In this document: positions 9,344 to 23,005 of the stretch, piece after piece
Layout of the letters: each line of letters opens with the position of its first letter
How positions within the stretch are numbered: position 1 is the stretch's first letter
NCBI RefSeq assembly: GCF_024679245.1
Contig: NC_090184.1
Location: 12,103,233 to 12,167,232, forward strand
Direction: 5' to 3'
DNA: 64,000 bases
Source: Pseudorasbora parva
Lineage: Eukaryota; Chordata; Actinopteri; Cypriniformes; Gobionidae
The notes under the pieces: generated by a model
The model's database searches: none
The model's input: only the letters and a program-made list of their open reading frames with translations
What the model was told of the DNA's origin: nothing
Program-made: the position numbers and the translations under genes

Positions 9344-12300
9344 TTTGAACTTATTTTTGCCAAAGAGTCTTTGAACTTGAACCTTCTTTACAGACTTTTG
9401 ATTTTCTGTTGTTTCTTCTTGTAGATCAAGGATGAGATTTTTTTGAAAAAGAAAAAAAAGATTCTGACCCTGGATCCCATGAACTGTAACTTTCTATGCA
9501 TATAAAAAGATTCTTTTTGATGCAGTGGTTCAGGGATGACCAATTGAAATTATTTGTGGCCAAATAGCCTTTAAACTTGAACATTCTACACAGACTTTAT
9601 GACTACCTGTTGTTTCATCAGTAGGTCAAGGAAGACATTTTTTGGCAATAAAAAAAAAAAGAAATCTGACGCTTGATTCCATGAACTTGAACTCTGTATA
9701 CATATAAATAGATTCCTTCTGATGTTTTATTATCTCTTCAAGGATGACCCTTTGAACTTATTTTTTGCCAAAGAGTCTTTGAACTTGAACCTTCTTTACA
9801 GACATATGATTTTCTGTTGTTTCTTCTGGAAGATCAAGGATGAGATTTTTTTAACAAAAAAAAAGAAAAAAAGATTCTGACCCTGGATCCCATGAACTTG
9901 AACTTTCTATGCATATAAATAGATTCATTCTGATGCTGTGTTTCAAGGATGACCTTTTGAACTTATTTGTGGCCAAATAGTCTTTGAACTTGAACATTCT
10001 ACACAGACTTTATGACTACCTTTTGTTTCATTAGTAGGTCAAGGAAGACATTTTTTGGCAAAAAGACAAAAATCTGACCATAGATTCAATGAACTTGAAC
10101 TTTCTATACATATAAATAGATTCCTTCTGATGTTTTATTAGCTCTTCAAGGATGACCCTTTGAACTTATTTTTGGCCAAAGAGTCTTTAAACTTGAACCT
10201 TCTTTACAGACTTATGACTTTCTGTTGTTTCTTCAGTATATCAGGGGAGATTTTTTTGACACAAAAAAAGATTTTCTATGCATATAAAAAGATTCCTTCT
10301 GATGCAGTGGTTCAGGGATGACCTATTGAACCTATTTGTGGCCAAATAGCCTTTGAACTTGAACATTCTACACAGACTTTATGACTACCTGTTGTTTCAT
10401 AAGTAGGACAAGGAAGATATTTTTTGGCAATAAAAAAAAATCTGACGCTCGATTCCATGAACTTGAACTTTCTATGCATATAAAAAGATTCCTTCTGATG
10501 CGGTGGTTCAGGGATGACCTATTGAACCTATTTGTGGCCAACTAGAATAGGACTTGAACTTCTTCTTCTTTACAGACTTATGATTTTCTGTTGTTTCTTC
10601 TTGTAGATCAAGGATGAGATTTTTTTCACAAAAAAAAAAAAAGATTCTGACCCTGGATCCCATGAACTTTAACTTTCTATGCATATAAAAAGATTCCTTC
10701 TGATGCAGTGGTTCAGGAATGACCTATTGAAATTATTTGTGGCCAAATAGCCTTTAAACTTGAACATTCTACACAGACTTTATGACTACCTGTTGTTTCA
10801 TCAGTAGGTCAAGGAAGACATTTTTTGGCAAAAAAAATAAATAAAAAATCTGACGCTTGATTCCATGAACTTGAACTTTCTATACATATAAATAGATTCT
10901 TCCTGATGTTTTATTATCTCTTCATGGATGACCCTTTGAACTTATTTTTGCCAAAGAGTCTTTGAACTTGAACCTTCTTTACAGACTTTTGATTTTCTGT
11001 TGTTTCTTCTTGTAGATCAAGGATGAGATTTTTTTGAAAAAGAAAAAAAAGATTCTGACCCTGGATCCCATGAACTGTAACTTTCTATGCATATAAAAAG
11101 ATTCTTTTTGATGCAGTGGTTCAGGGATGACCAATTGAAATTATTTGTGGCCAAATAGCCTTTAAACTTGAACATTCTACACAGACTTTATGACTACCTG
11201 TTGTTTCATCAGTAGGTCAAGGAAGACATTTTTTGGCAATAAAAAAAAAAAGAAATCTGACGCTTGATTCCATGAACTTGAACTCTGTATACATATAAAT
11301 AGATTCCTTCTGATGTTTTATTATCTCTTCAAGGATGACCCTTTGAACTTATTTTTTGCCAAAGAGTCTTTGAACTTGAACCTTCTTTACAGACATATGA
11401 TTTTCTGTTGTTTCTTCTGGAAGATCAAGGATGAGATTTTTTTAACAAAAAAAAAGAAAAAAAGATTCTGACCCTGGATCCCATGAACTTGAACTTTCTA
11501 TGCATATAAATAGATTCATTCTGATGCTGTGGTTCAAGGATGACCTTTTGAACTTATTTGTGGCCAAATAGTCTTTGAACTTGAACATTCTACACAGACT
11601 TTATGACTACCTTTTGTTTCATTAGTAGGTCAAGGAAGACATTTTTTGGCAAAAAGACAAAAATCTGACCATAGATTCAATGAACTTGAACTTTCTATAC
11701 ATATAAATAGATTCCTTCTGATGTTTTATTAGCTCTTCAAGGATGACCCTTTGAACTTATTTTTGGCCAAAGAGTCTTTAAACTTGAACCTTCTTTACAG
11801 ACTTATGACTTTCTGTTGTTTCTTCAGTATATCAGGGGAGATTTTTTTGACACAAAAAAAGATTTTCTATGCATATAAAAAGATTCCTTCTGATGCAATG
11901 GTTCAGGGATGACCTATTGAACCTATTTGTGGCCAAATAGCCTTTGAACTTGAACATTCTACACAGACTTTATGACTACCTGTTGTTTCATAAGTAGGTC
12001 AAGGAAGACATTTTTTGGCAATAAAAAAAAAATCTGACGCTTGATTCCATGAACTTGAACTTTCTATACATATAAATAGATTCCTTCTGATGTTTTATTA
12101 TCTCTTCAAGGATGACCCTTTGAACTTATTTTTGCCAAAGAGTCTTTGAACTTGAACCTTCTTTACAGACTTATGGTTTTCTGTTGTTTCTTATTGTGGA
12201 TAAAGGATGTGATTTTTTTGACAAAAAAAAGAAAAAGATTCTGACCCTGGATCCCATGAAATTGAACTTTCTATACATATAAATAGATTTCTTCTGATGC

Positions 12301-13468
12301 AGTGGTTCAAGGATGACCTTTTCAACTTATTTGTGGCCAAATAGTCTTTGAACTTTAACATTCTACACAGTCTTTATGACTACCTGTTGTTTCATCAGTA
12401 GGTCAAGGAAGACATTTTTTGGCACAAAGACAAAAATCTGACCATAGATTCAATGAACTTGAACTTTCTATACATATAAATAGATTCCTTCTGATGTTTT
12501 ATTAGCTCTTCAAGGATGATCCTTGGAACTTATTTTTGGCCAAAGAATCTTTGAACTTGAACCTTCTTTAAAGACTTATGACTTTCTGTTGTTTCTTCAG
12601 TATATCAAGGATGAGATTTTTTTGACAAAAAAAAAGATTCTGACCCTGGATCCCATGAACTTGAACTTTCTATGCATATAAAAAGATTCCTTCTGATGCG
12701 GTGGTTCAGGGATGACCTATTGAACCTATTTGTGGCCAACTAGAATAGAACTTGAACTTCTTCTTCTTTACAGACTTATGATTTTCTGTTGTTTCTTCTT
12801 GTAGATCAAGAATGAGATTTTTAGCCAAAAAAAAAAAAAAAAAGATTCTGACCCTGGATCCCATGAACTTGAACTTTCTATGCATATAAATAGATTCCTT
12901 CTGATGCAGTGGTTCAGGGATGCCCTATTGAACCTATTTGTGGCCAAATAGTCTTTGAACTTGAACATTCCACACAGACTTTATAATGCCTGTAGTTTCA
13001 TCAGTAGGTCAAGGAAGACATTTTTTGACAAAAAAATAAAAAACGTCTAAACCTAGATTCCATGAACTTGAACTTTTTTTTTTCTTTAAATATAAATAGA
13101 TTCCTTCTGATGACCCTTTGAACTTATTTTTGGCCTGAGTCTTTGAACTTGAACCTTCTTTACAGACTTATGACTTTCTGTTGTTTCTTCAGTAGATCAA
13201 GGATGAGATTTTTTTGACAAAAAAAAAAAAAGATTCTGACCCTGGGTCCCATGAACTTGAACTTTCTATGCATATATATAGATTCCTTCTGATGCAGTGG
13301 TTCAAGGATGACCTTTTGAACTGATTTGTGGCCAAATAGTCTTTGAACTTGAACATTCTACACAGACTTTAAAACTACCTGTTGTTTCATCAGTAGGTAA
13401 AGGAAGACATTTGTTGGCAAAAAAATAATAATCTGACCCTCGATTCCATGAATTTGAACTTTCTATAT
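9344..13468 (+). repeat. Type-1 satellite, block 2
   Basis: Continuation of the block interrupted by the gypsy element, with the same alternating ~200-bp monomers. Within it, about 9341-10465 recurs nearly unchanged at 10932-12056 (offset 1,591 bp), including rare variants such as CAGACTTTTGATTTTCTG and GAAAAAGAAAAAAAAG. The last monomer degrades near 13460 into a short unassigned stretch (13469-13514) before the second satellite begins. Confidence 0.88.
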
Positions 13469-13514
13469 TCTTCTGAAATATCAGAAGGTCTCTGAGTCCC
13501 AACTGTAACTGTCT

Positions 13515-13640
13515 GAAACACTAATCTCCTCATTGCACACGTTTTTTTGTATGCAATTCAATGCAAAAGCACTAATCACATCATTGCACGAGATTTTTTC
13601 CTATGTGATGCAAATCTGCAAAAGCGATATTCATTGCGCA
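13515..13640 (+). repeat. Type-2 satellite, short plus-orientation segment
   Basis: Units read CACTAATCTCCTCATTGCAC and ATGCAATTCAATGCAAAAGC, the same orientation as the large array at the right end of the window and opposite to the array that follows. It is only two to three units long. Confidence 0.75.
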
Positions 13641-13780
13641 ACGAGTTCTTATGTAAATACATTAGCTAGAAAATGTTCCACTGAATATATTTCTTGAACC
13701 TTGTGTGAAATAGGATTTAGTCAGAATCCACATCAATGCACTTCAATCCTGTATGTCGAATGTGGATTCCTGTTAAATGC
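13641..13780. other. Orientation-switch segment with a 10-bp inverted repeat
   Basis: Between oppositely oriented type-2 units lies largely non-satellite sequence. It contains GAATCCACAT (13724-13733) and its exact reverse complement ATGTGGATTC (13760-13769) around a 26-nt loop. No gene is visible. It is probably an inversion or rearrangement breakpoint. Confidence 0.6.
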
Positions 13781-16700
13781 AATGCATATAATTATCTTGT
13801 TGTGCATTGAATAGATAAAGGCTTTTGCATTGCATTGCTTTGCATTGCAGGTATTGTATAAAAACCCGTTTGTGCATTAAAGAAATGAGAGCAATTGCAT
13901 TGCACTGAAGAAATAAGTACTTTTTCATTGCATTGCATGAAATAACTCGTAGTGCACTGAATATATATTTGCATTGCATTGCACATAAGAACACTTTGCG
14001 CTTTTGCATTGATTTGCATCGCATAGGAAAAATCTGGTGCAATGACGCGATTAGTGCTTTTGCATTGCATACGAAAAAACACGTGCAATGAGGAGATTAG
14101 TGTTTTGCATTGCATTGCTTACAAAAACTTGCTGTTTATCGAAGAGGTAGTGCGTTTGCATTGCATTGCATAAAATACCTCGTTGTGCATTGAAGATAGC
14201 GCTTTTGCATTGCTTTTGCATTGCGTTGCATATATAAGAATTCAGGGTGCAATGAAAAGATTAGTGCTTTTGCATTGCATGCGAAAAAACTCGTGCATTG
14301 AAGACTTTGCATGCATGCATAAAAACCCTTTGTGCATTGAAAAAAAATAGTGCTTTTGCATTGTATTGCATATATAAGAACTCAATGTGTATTTTGAAGA
14401 GATAAGTGCTTTTTTGCAGGCTCGCATTGCATAGGAAAAAGCTCGTGCGATTAATGGACGCGATCAATGCTTTTTCATTGCATTGCATCCAAAAACTTGC
14501 TGTGCATCGAAGAGAGAGTGCTTTTGCATTGCATATAATAACTCGCTGTGCATTGAAGATAGCGCTTTTGCATTGCTTTGCATATAATAACTCGTTTTGC
14601 ATTGAATATGGCGCTTTTGCATTGCATTGAATTGCATTGCATACGAAAAAACTTGTGCACTGGGGAGATTAATGCATTTGAATTGCATTGAACTCGTCAT
14701 GCATTGACGATATTAGCGCTTTTGCATTGCATTGCATACAAAAAACTTGCTGTGGAAGAGACATTGCTTTTGCTATGCATTGCATATGACATAACTCGTT
14801 GTGCATTGAAGATAGCGCTTACATATTGAATTGCATACGAAATAACTTGTGCACGAGAGATTCGTGCTTTTACATGGCATTGAACTTGTCATGCATTGAA
14901 GGCATTAGCGCTTTTGCATTGCATTGCATACGAAAAAACTTGTGCACTGAGGAGATTAAGGGCTTTTGCATTGCATTGTATACAAAAAACTTGCTGTGCA
15001 TTGAAAAGATCGTGCTTTTGCATTGCATAAAATAAATCGTTGTGCATTGGAGATAGCGCTTTTGCAATGCACTGGGTAGATTTATGCTTTCGCATTGCAT
15101 TGAACTCGTCATGCATTGACGATTTTAGCGCATTGCATACGAAAAAACCTGTACGGAGGAGATTAGTGCTTTTGCATTTGCATTGCATAAAATAACTCAT
15201 TGTGCATTGACGATAGCGTTTTACATAGCATTGCATATAAAACTCGTTGCGCATTGAAGAAATAAGTGATTTTGCATTGCATTGCATAAAGAACTCATTG
15301 TGCATTAAAAAGATTAGTGCTTTTGCATTGGATTGCATATAAGAACCTCGTTGCACATTGAAGAAATAAGTGATTATATAATGTAAATAAGTGAAATAAG
15401 TTGCCCTAAAAGCTCGTGCAATGACGCGATTAATGATTTTACATCGCATTGCATACGAAAAAAAACTTGTGCAATGAGGAGTTTAAAGCTTTTGCATTAA
15501 ACTCGTCATGGATTGAAGATATTAACGCTTTTGCAGTGCATTGCATATAAGAACCTCGTTGCACATTGAAGAAATAAGTGATTTTGCATTGCATAAAGAA
15601 CTGGTTGTGCATTAAAAAGTTTAGCGCTTTTGCATTGCATTGCATATTAGAACTCTTTGTTGCGCATTGAAGAACTAAGTGATTTTGCATCGCATTGAAT
15701 ATATAACTCGTTGTGCATTAAAAAGATTAGTGGTTTTGCATTGGATTGCATTGCATTTCATAACAAAAAACTCGTGCATTGAAGAAATAAGTGCTTTTTC
15801 ATTGCCCTAAAAGCTCGTGCAATGACGCGATTAATGATTTTACATCGCATTGCATACGAAAAAAAACTTGTGCAATGAGGAGTTTAAAGCTTTTGCATTA
15901 AACTCGTCATGGATTGAAGATATTAACGCTTTTGCAGTGCATTGCATATAAGAACTCTTTGTTGCGCATTGAAGAAATAAGTGATTTTGCATTGCATTGC
16001 ATAAAGAACTCATTGTGCATTGAAAAAATTAGTGTTTTTGCATTGGATTGCATTGCATTGCATAACGAAAAACTCGTGTGCGTTGAAGATTTTGCATGCA
16101 TGGAATACAAAAACTATTTGTGCATTGAAAAAAAATTTGTGCTTTTACATTGCATTGCATATAAAACTCGTTGCGCATTGAAGAAATAAGTGATTTTGCA
16201 TTGCATTGCATAAAGAACTCGTTGTGCATTAAAAAGATTAGTGCTTTTGCATTGGATTGCATATACGAACCTCGTTGCACATTGAAGAAATAAGTGATTT
16301 TGCATTGCATAAAGATCTCGTTGTGCATTAAAAAGATTAGTGGTTTTGCATTGGATTGCATTGCATTGCATAACGAAAAACTCGTGCATTGAAGAAATAA
16401 GTGCTTTTTCATTGCCCTAAAAGCTCGTGCAATGACGCGATTAATGATTTTACATCGCATTGCATACGAAAAAAACTCGTGCAATGAGGAGTTTAAAGCT
16501 TTTGCATTAAACTCGTCATGGATTGAAGATATTAACGCTTTTGCTGTGCATTGCATATAAGAACTCTTTGTTGCGCATTGAAGAAATAAGGGATTTTGCA
16601 TTGCATTGCATAAAGAACTCATTGTGCATTGAAAAAATTAGTGTTTTTGCATTGGATTGCATTGCATTGCATATAAGAACTCTTTGTTGCGCATTGAAGA

Positions 16701-18860
16701 TTTTGCATGCATGCATACAAAAACTATTTGTGCATTGAAAAAAAAAATTGTGCTTTTGCATTGCATTGCATAAAGAACTCGTTGTGCATTGACGATAGCG
16801 CTTTTACATAGCATTGCATATAAAACTCGTTGCGCATTGAAGAAATAAGTGATTTTGCATTGCATAAAGAACTCATTGTGCATTAAAAAGATTAGTGCTT
16901 TTGCATTGGATTGCATATAAGAACCTCGTTGCACATTGAAGAAATAAGTGATTTTGCATTGCATAAAGAACTCGTTGTGCATTAAAAAGTTTAGCGATTT
17001 TGTATTGCATTGCATATAAAGAACTCTTTGTTGCGCATTGAAGAAATAATTGATTTTGCATTGCATAAAGAACTCGTTGTGCATTAAAAAGATTAGCGCT
17101 TTTGCATTGCATTGCATATTAGAATTCTTTGTTGCGCATTGAAGAACTAAGTGATTTTGCATCGCATTGAATATATAACTCGTTGTGCATTAAAAAGATT
17201 AGTGGTTTTGCATTGGATTGCATTGCATTGCATAACGAAAAACTCGTGCATTGAAGATTTTGCATGCATGCATACAAAAACTTTTTGTGCAGAAAGAGAT
17301 TAGTGCTTTTGCATTGCATTGCATATAAAAACTCGTTGCGCATTGAAGAAATAAGTGCTTTTGCATTTCCCTAAAAGCTCGAGCAATGCCGCGATTAATG
17401 ATTTTACATCGCATTGCATACGAAAGAAACTTGTGCATGAGGAGTTTAAAGCTTTTGCATTAAACTCGTCATGGATTGAAGATATTAACGCTTTTGCAGT
17501 GCATTACATATAAGAACTCTTTGTTGCGCATTGAAGAAATAAGTGATTTTATATTGCATTGAATAAATAACTCATTGTGCATTTGAAAAAGAATTGTGCT
17601 TTTGCGTTGGATTGCATATAAGAACCTCGTTGCACATTGAAGAAATAAGTGATTTTGCATTGCATAAAGAACTCGTTGTGCATTAAAAAGTTTAGCGAAT
17701 TTGTATTGCATTGCATATAAAGAACTCTTTGTTGCGCATTGAAGAAATAATTGATTTTTCATTGCATAAAGAACTCGTTGTGCATTAAAAAGATTAGCGC
17801 TTTTGCATTGCATTGCATATTAGAACTCTTTGTTGCGCATTGAAGAACTAAGTGATTTTGCATTGCATTGAATATATAACTCGTTGTGCATTAAAAAGAT
17901 TAGTGGTTTTGCATTGGATTGCATTGCATTGCATAACGAAAAACTCGTGCATTGAAGATTTTGCATGCATGCATACAAAAACTTTTTGTGCAGAAAGAGA
18001 TTAGTGCTTTTGCATTGCATTGCATATAAAAACTCGTTGCGCATTGAAGAAATAAGTGCTTTTGCATTTCCCTAAAAGCTCGAGCAATGCCGCGATTAAT
18101 GATTTTACATCGCATTGCATACGAAAGAAACTTGTGCATGAGGAGTTTAAAGCTTTTGCATTGAACTCGTCATGGATTGAAGATATTAACGCTTTTGCAG
18201 TGCATTACATATAAGAACTCTTTGTTGCGCATTGAAGAAATAAGTGATTTTATATTGCATTGCATAAAGAACTCATTGTGCATTTGAAAAAGAATTGTGC
18301 TTTTGCATTGCATTGCATAAAGAACTCGTTGTGCAGAAAGAGATTAGTGCTTTTTGCATTGCATTGCATGTAAGAACTAGTTGCGCATTGTTAGCGCAAG
18401 ATGTTAGCGCTTTTGCATTGTATTGCATTTAAGAATTCAGGGTGAAATAAAAAGATTAGTGTTTTTGCATTGCATACGAAAAACTCGTGCATTGCATATA
18501 AGATCTTACTGTGCATTAAAGAGATTAGTGCATTGTTAGAGAAATGTGCATTAAAGATATTTTGCATCGTCATGCAAAACTCGCCATCCATTGAATATTG
18601 ATATTAGTGCTTTTGCATTGCATACGAAAAAATTCGTGCATTGCAATATACATAAGAACTCTGAATATATTAGCCTTAGCATTGCATAGAATTCATGCAT
18701 TGAAGATGGTTAGCGCTTGTGCATTGCATTGGCATATAATCATTCTCTGTGCAATGACGAATTTAGTACGTTTACATTGCATTGACTCTTTTTACATTGA
18801 AGAGATTAGAGGGTTTTCATTACAAGATCTCGTGCTAAATTAAATAGATAAGTGCTTTTG
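13781..18860 (-). repeat. Type-2 (ATGCA)n-based satellite, left array
   Basis: Units of about 50 bp read TTTTGCATTGCATTGCATA, then an AACTCGTTGTGCATTGAAGA-like part and a TTAGTGC link. The core is the pentamer ATGCA on the minus strand. Longer periods are visible: AACTCGTCATGGATTGAAG recurs at about 15500, 15901, 16510, 17463 and 18163, and 17119-17438 is repeated at 17820-18139 (701-bp offset). The pentamer lacks stops in all frames when read on the minus strand, so many open frames rich in MQCNAK arise; none looks like a gene. Confidence 0.88.
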
Positions 18861-18976
18861 AACTTAGTGCTGTTTAGATTTTAGCACTAATCCAATTTAA
18901 TGATAAATTGAGGTTTCCCTGAGACCCTGCAGGACTTCATGGAATTAATGAGCTCGACTTATACAAATACAAAGAG
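18861..18976. other. Non-satellite spacer between type-2 and type-1 arrays
   Basis: About 115 bp that match neither satellite. They include an 8-bp hairpin TTAGTGCT (18864-18871) / AGCACTAA (18883-18890); the right arm is a plus-orientation type-2 motif. Nothing else is recognised here. Confidence 0.5.
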
Positions 18977-21900
18977 TATTGAACTTGAACCTTCTTTACA
19001 GAAAAAAAGATTCTGAACCTGGATCCCATGAACTTGAACTTTCTATACATATAAATAGATTCCTTTTGATGTTTTATTACCTCTTCAAGTATGATCATTT
19101 GAACTTATTTTTGACCAAAGAGTCTTTGAACTTGAACTTCTTTACAGACTTGTGACTTTCTGTTGTTTCTTCAGTATATCAAGGATGAGATTTTTTTGAC
19201 AAAAAAAAAAAAAAAGATTCTGACCCTGGATCCCATGAACTTGAACGTTCTATGAATATAGAATTCCTTCTGAAGCGGTAGTTCAATGATGACCTTTTGA
19301 ACTTATTTGTGGCCAAATAGTCTTTGAACTTGAAAATTCTATACAGACTTTACGACTACCTGTTGTTTCATCAATAGGTCAAGGAAGACATTTTTTGACA
19401 AAAAATTAAATAAAAATTCTGACCCTAGATTCCATGAACTTGAACTTTCTATACATATAAATAGATTCCTTCTGATGCAGTGGTTCAAGGATGACCTTTT
19501 GAACTTATTTGTGGCCAAATAGTCTTTGAACTTGAACATTCCACACAGACTTTATGACTACCTGTTGTTTCAGCAGTAGGTCAAGGAAGACATTTTTTGA
19601 CAAAAAAATAAAAAAATTCTAACCCTAGATTCAATGAACTTGAACTTTCTATACATATAAATAGATTCCTTCTGATGTTTTTTACGTCTTCAAGGATGAC
19701 CTTTTGAACTTATTTTTGGCCAAAGAGTCTTTGAACTTGAACCTTCTTTACAGACGTATGACTTTCTGTTGTTTCTTCAGTATATCAAGAATGAGATTTT
19801 TAGACAAAAAAAAAAAAAGATTCTGACCCTGGATCCCATGAACTTGAAATTTCTATGCATATATATGGATTCCGTTTGTTGCAGTTGTTCAGGGATGAAC
19901 TATTGAACCTATTTGTGAACCTTCTTTACAGAAAAAAAGATTCTGACCCTGGATCCCATGAACGAACGTTCTAGGCATATAGAATTCCTTCTGATGCCGT
20001 GGTTCAATGATGACCTTTTGAACTTATTTGTGGCCAAATAGTCTTTGAACTTGAAAATTCTATACAGACTTTACGACTACCTGTTGTTTCATCAGTAGGT
20101 CAAGGAAGACATTTTTTGACAAAAAATTAGATAAAAATTCTGACCCTAGATTCCATGAACTTGAATTTTCTATGAATATAAATAGATTCCTTCTGATGCA
20201 GTGGTTCAAGGATGACCTTTTGAACTTATTTGTGGCCAAATAGTCTTTGAACTTGAACATTCTACCCTAGACTTTATGACTACCTGTTGTTTCATCAAGG
20301 AAGACATTTTTTGGCAAAAAGACAAACATCTGACCCTAGATTCAATGAACTTGAACTTTCTACACATATAAATAGATTCCTTCTTATGTTTTATTACCTC
20401 TTCAAGGGTGACCCGTTGAACTTATTTTTGGCTAAAGAGCCTTTGAACTTGAACCTTCTTTACAGACGTATGACTTTCTGTTGTTTCTTCAGTATATGAA
20501 GAATGAGATTTTTAGACAAAAAAAAAAAAAGATTCTGTCCCTGGATCCCATGAACTTGAAATTTCTATGCATATATATAGATTCTGTTTGATGTAGTTGT
20601 TCAGGGATGACTTATTGAACCTATTTGTGACCAAATAGTCTTTGAACTTGAACATTCCACACAGACTTTATGATGACCTGTTGTTTCATCAGTGGGTCAA
20701 GGAAGACATATTTTGGCAAAAAAAATTCTGAAGCTTGATTCCATGAACTTCAATTTTCTATACATATAAATAGATTCCTTCTGATGCAGTGGTTCAAGGA
20801 TGACCTTTTGAACTTATTTGTGGCCAAATAGTCTTTGAGCTTGAACCTTTTTTACACACATATGACTTTCTGTTGTTTCTTCAGTGTATCAAGAATGAGA
20901 TTTTTAGACAAAAAAAAAAAAAAAAGATTCTGACCCAGGATCCCATGAACTTGAACTTTCTATGCATATATATAGATTCCTTTGGATGTAGTTGTTCAGG
21001 GATGACCTATTGAACCTATTTGTGGCCAAATAGTCTTTGAACTTGAACATACCACACAGACTTTATGACTACCTGTTGTTTCATCAGTAGGTCAAGGAAG
21101 ACATTTTTTGACAAAAAATAAAAAACTTCTAACCCTAGATTCCATGAACTTGAACTTTCTATACATATAAATAGATTCCTTCTGATGTTTTATTACCTCT
21201 TCAAGGGTGACCCTTTGAACTTATTTTTGGCCAAAGAGCCTTTGAACTTGAACCTTCTTTACAGACTTAGGACTTTCTGTTGTTTCTTCAGTATATCAAG
21301 GATGAGATTTTTTTTGACAAAAAAAAAAAAAAAAGATTCTGACCCTACATCCCATGAACTTGAACTTTCTATGCATATAAATAGATTCCTTCTGATGCAG
21401 TGGTTCAAGGATGACCTTTTGAACTTATTTGTGGCCAAATAGTCTTTGACCTTGAACCTTTTTTACATACATATGACTTTCTGTTGTTTCTTCAGTGTAT
21501 CAAGAATGAGATTTTTAGACAAAAAAAAAAAAAAAAAGATTCTGACCCAGGATCCCATGAACTTGAACTTTCTATGCATATATATATAGATTCCTTTGGA
21601 TGCAGTTGTTCAGGGATGACCTATTGAACCTATTTGTGGCCAAATAGTCTTTGAACTTGAACATTCCACACAGACTTTATGACAACCTGTTGTTTCATCA
21701 GTAGGTCAAGGAAGACATTTTTTGACAAAAAAATAAAAAACTTCTAACCCTAGATTCCATGAACTTGAACTTTCTATACATATAAATAGATTCCTTCTGA
21801 TGCAGTGGTTCAAGGATGATCTTTTGAACTTATTTGTGGCCAAATAGTCTTTGAACTTGAACATTCTACCATAGACTTTATGACTACCTGTTGTTTCATC

Positions 21901-22748
21901 AGTAGGTCAAGGAAGACATTTTTTGACAAAAAATTAAATAAAAATTCTGACCCTAGATTCCATGAACTTGAACTTTCTATACATATAAATAGATTCCTTC
22001 TGATGCAGTGGTTCAAGGATGACCTTTTGAACTTATTTGTGGCCAAATAGTCTTTGAACTTGAACATTCTACCCTAGACTTTATGACTACCTGTTGTTTC
22101 ATCAGTAGGTCAAGGAAGATATTTTTTGGCAAAAAGACAAACATCTGACCCTAGATTCAATGAACTTAAACTTTCTACACATATAAATAGATTCCTTCTG
22201 ATGTTTTGTTACCTCTTCAAGGATGACCCTTTGAACTTATTTTTGGCCAAAGAGTCTTTGATCTTGAACCTTCTTTACAGACTTATGACTTTCTGTTGTT
22301 TCTTCAGTATATCAAGGATGAGATTTTTTTGGCCAAAGAATCTTTGAACTTGAACCTTCTTTACAGACGTATGACTTTCTGTTGTTTCTTCAGTATATCA
22401 AGAATGAGATTTTTAGACAAAAAAAAAAAAAGATTCTGACCCTGGATCCCATGAACTTGAAATTTCTATGCATATATATGGATTCCGTTTTATGCAGTTG
22501 TTCAGGGATGACCTATTGAACCTATTTGTGAACCTTCTTTACAGTTAAAAAGATTCTGACCCTGGATCCCATGAACTTGAACTTTCTATGCATATATATA
22601 GATTCCTTCTGATGCAGTGGTTCAAGAATGACCTTTTGAACTTATTTGTGGCCAAATAGTCTTTGAGCTTGAACCGTTTTTACAGACGTATGACTTTCTG
22701 TTGTTTCTTCTGTATATCAAGGAAGACATTTTTTGACAAAAAATAAAA
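18977..22748 (+). repeat. Type-1 satellite, block 3
   Basis: Alternating ~200-bp monomers with some shortened units (for example 19910-19990). A stretch at about 20.05-22.46 kb corresponds closely to about 31.18-33.79 kb in block 4, including indels and rare variants, so a multi-kilobase unit was duplicated before DIRS-B was inserted. The block ends in AAATAAAAAAC at the DIRS-B junction. Confidence 0.88.
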
Positions 22749-22751
22749 AAC

Positions 22752-22961
22752 GGCTCGGGTTATGTATATAACCCTTGTTCCCTGAGAGGGAACGAGCACT
22801 GCGTCGGAACGACGATTTGGGGATACTCCCTTAGCATGAACGCGTCTGAAGTATGAATGAAACTAGTCCAATCCTTATTGGTCCTACGTCATGACGTAGA
22901 TGTGACGGCATACCCGGAAGCTATAAAGGGGAGCCCGGCGCATAGTAGCGTCAATTATCGC
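22752..22961 (-). repeat. 3' terminal inverted repeat of DIRS-B
   Basis: The inner ~160 bp (22799-22961) are the reverse complement of about 27938-28098, with GAACGCGTCTGAAGTATGAA and GCTATAAAGGGGAGCCC. The outer ~48 bp are unique to this end and form the hairpins GGGTTATGTATATAACCC and GTTCCCTGAGAGGGAAC. Confidence 0.9.
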
Positions 22962-23005
22962 GATGAAGCATAATGCTCTCAGGCGATACGCGGTGTGGCG
23001 ACGAG

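Noticed and set aside
14889..15449. Long MQCNAKALISS-type open frames in the type-2 arrays (up to ~197 codons)
   Set aside because: The ATGCA pentamer has no stop in any frame on that strand, so open frames arise automatically. Lengths and frames are inconsistent between units.
13781..18860. Possible CRISPR array (regular short repeats)
   Set aside because: Spacers are not unique, units vary in length, the repeats are a pentamer satellite, and the context is eukaryotic with no cas genes.
19339..19539. Recurrent ~66-codon minus-strand open frames ([14 protein letters not shown]...) across type-1 blocks
   Set aside because: They follow the satellite monomer, vary in frame and end, have no start context or conserved length, and recur only because the repeat recurs.
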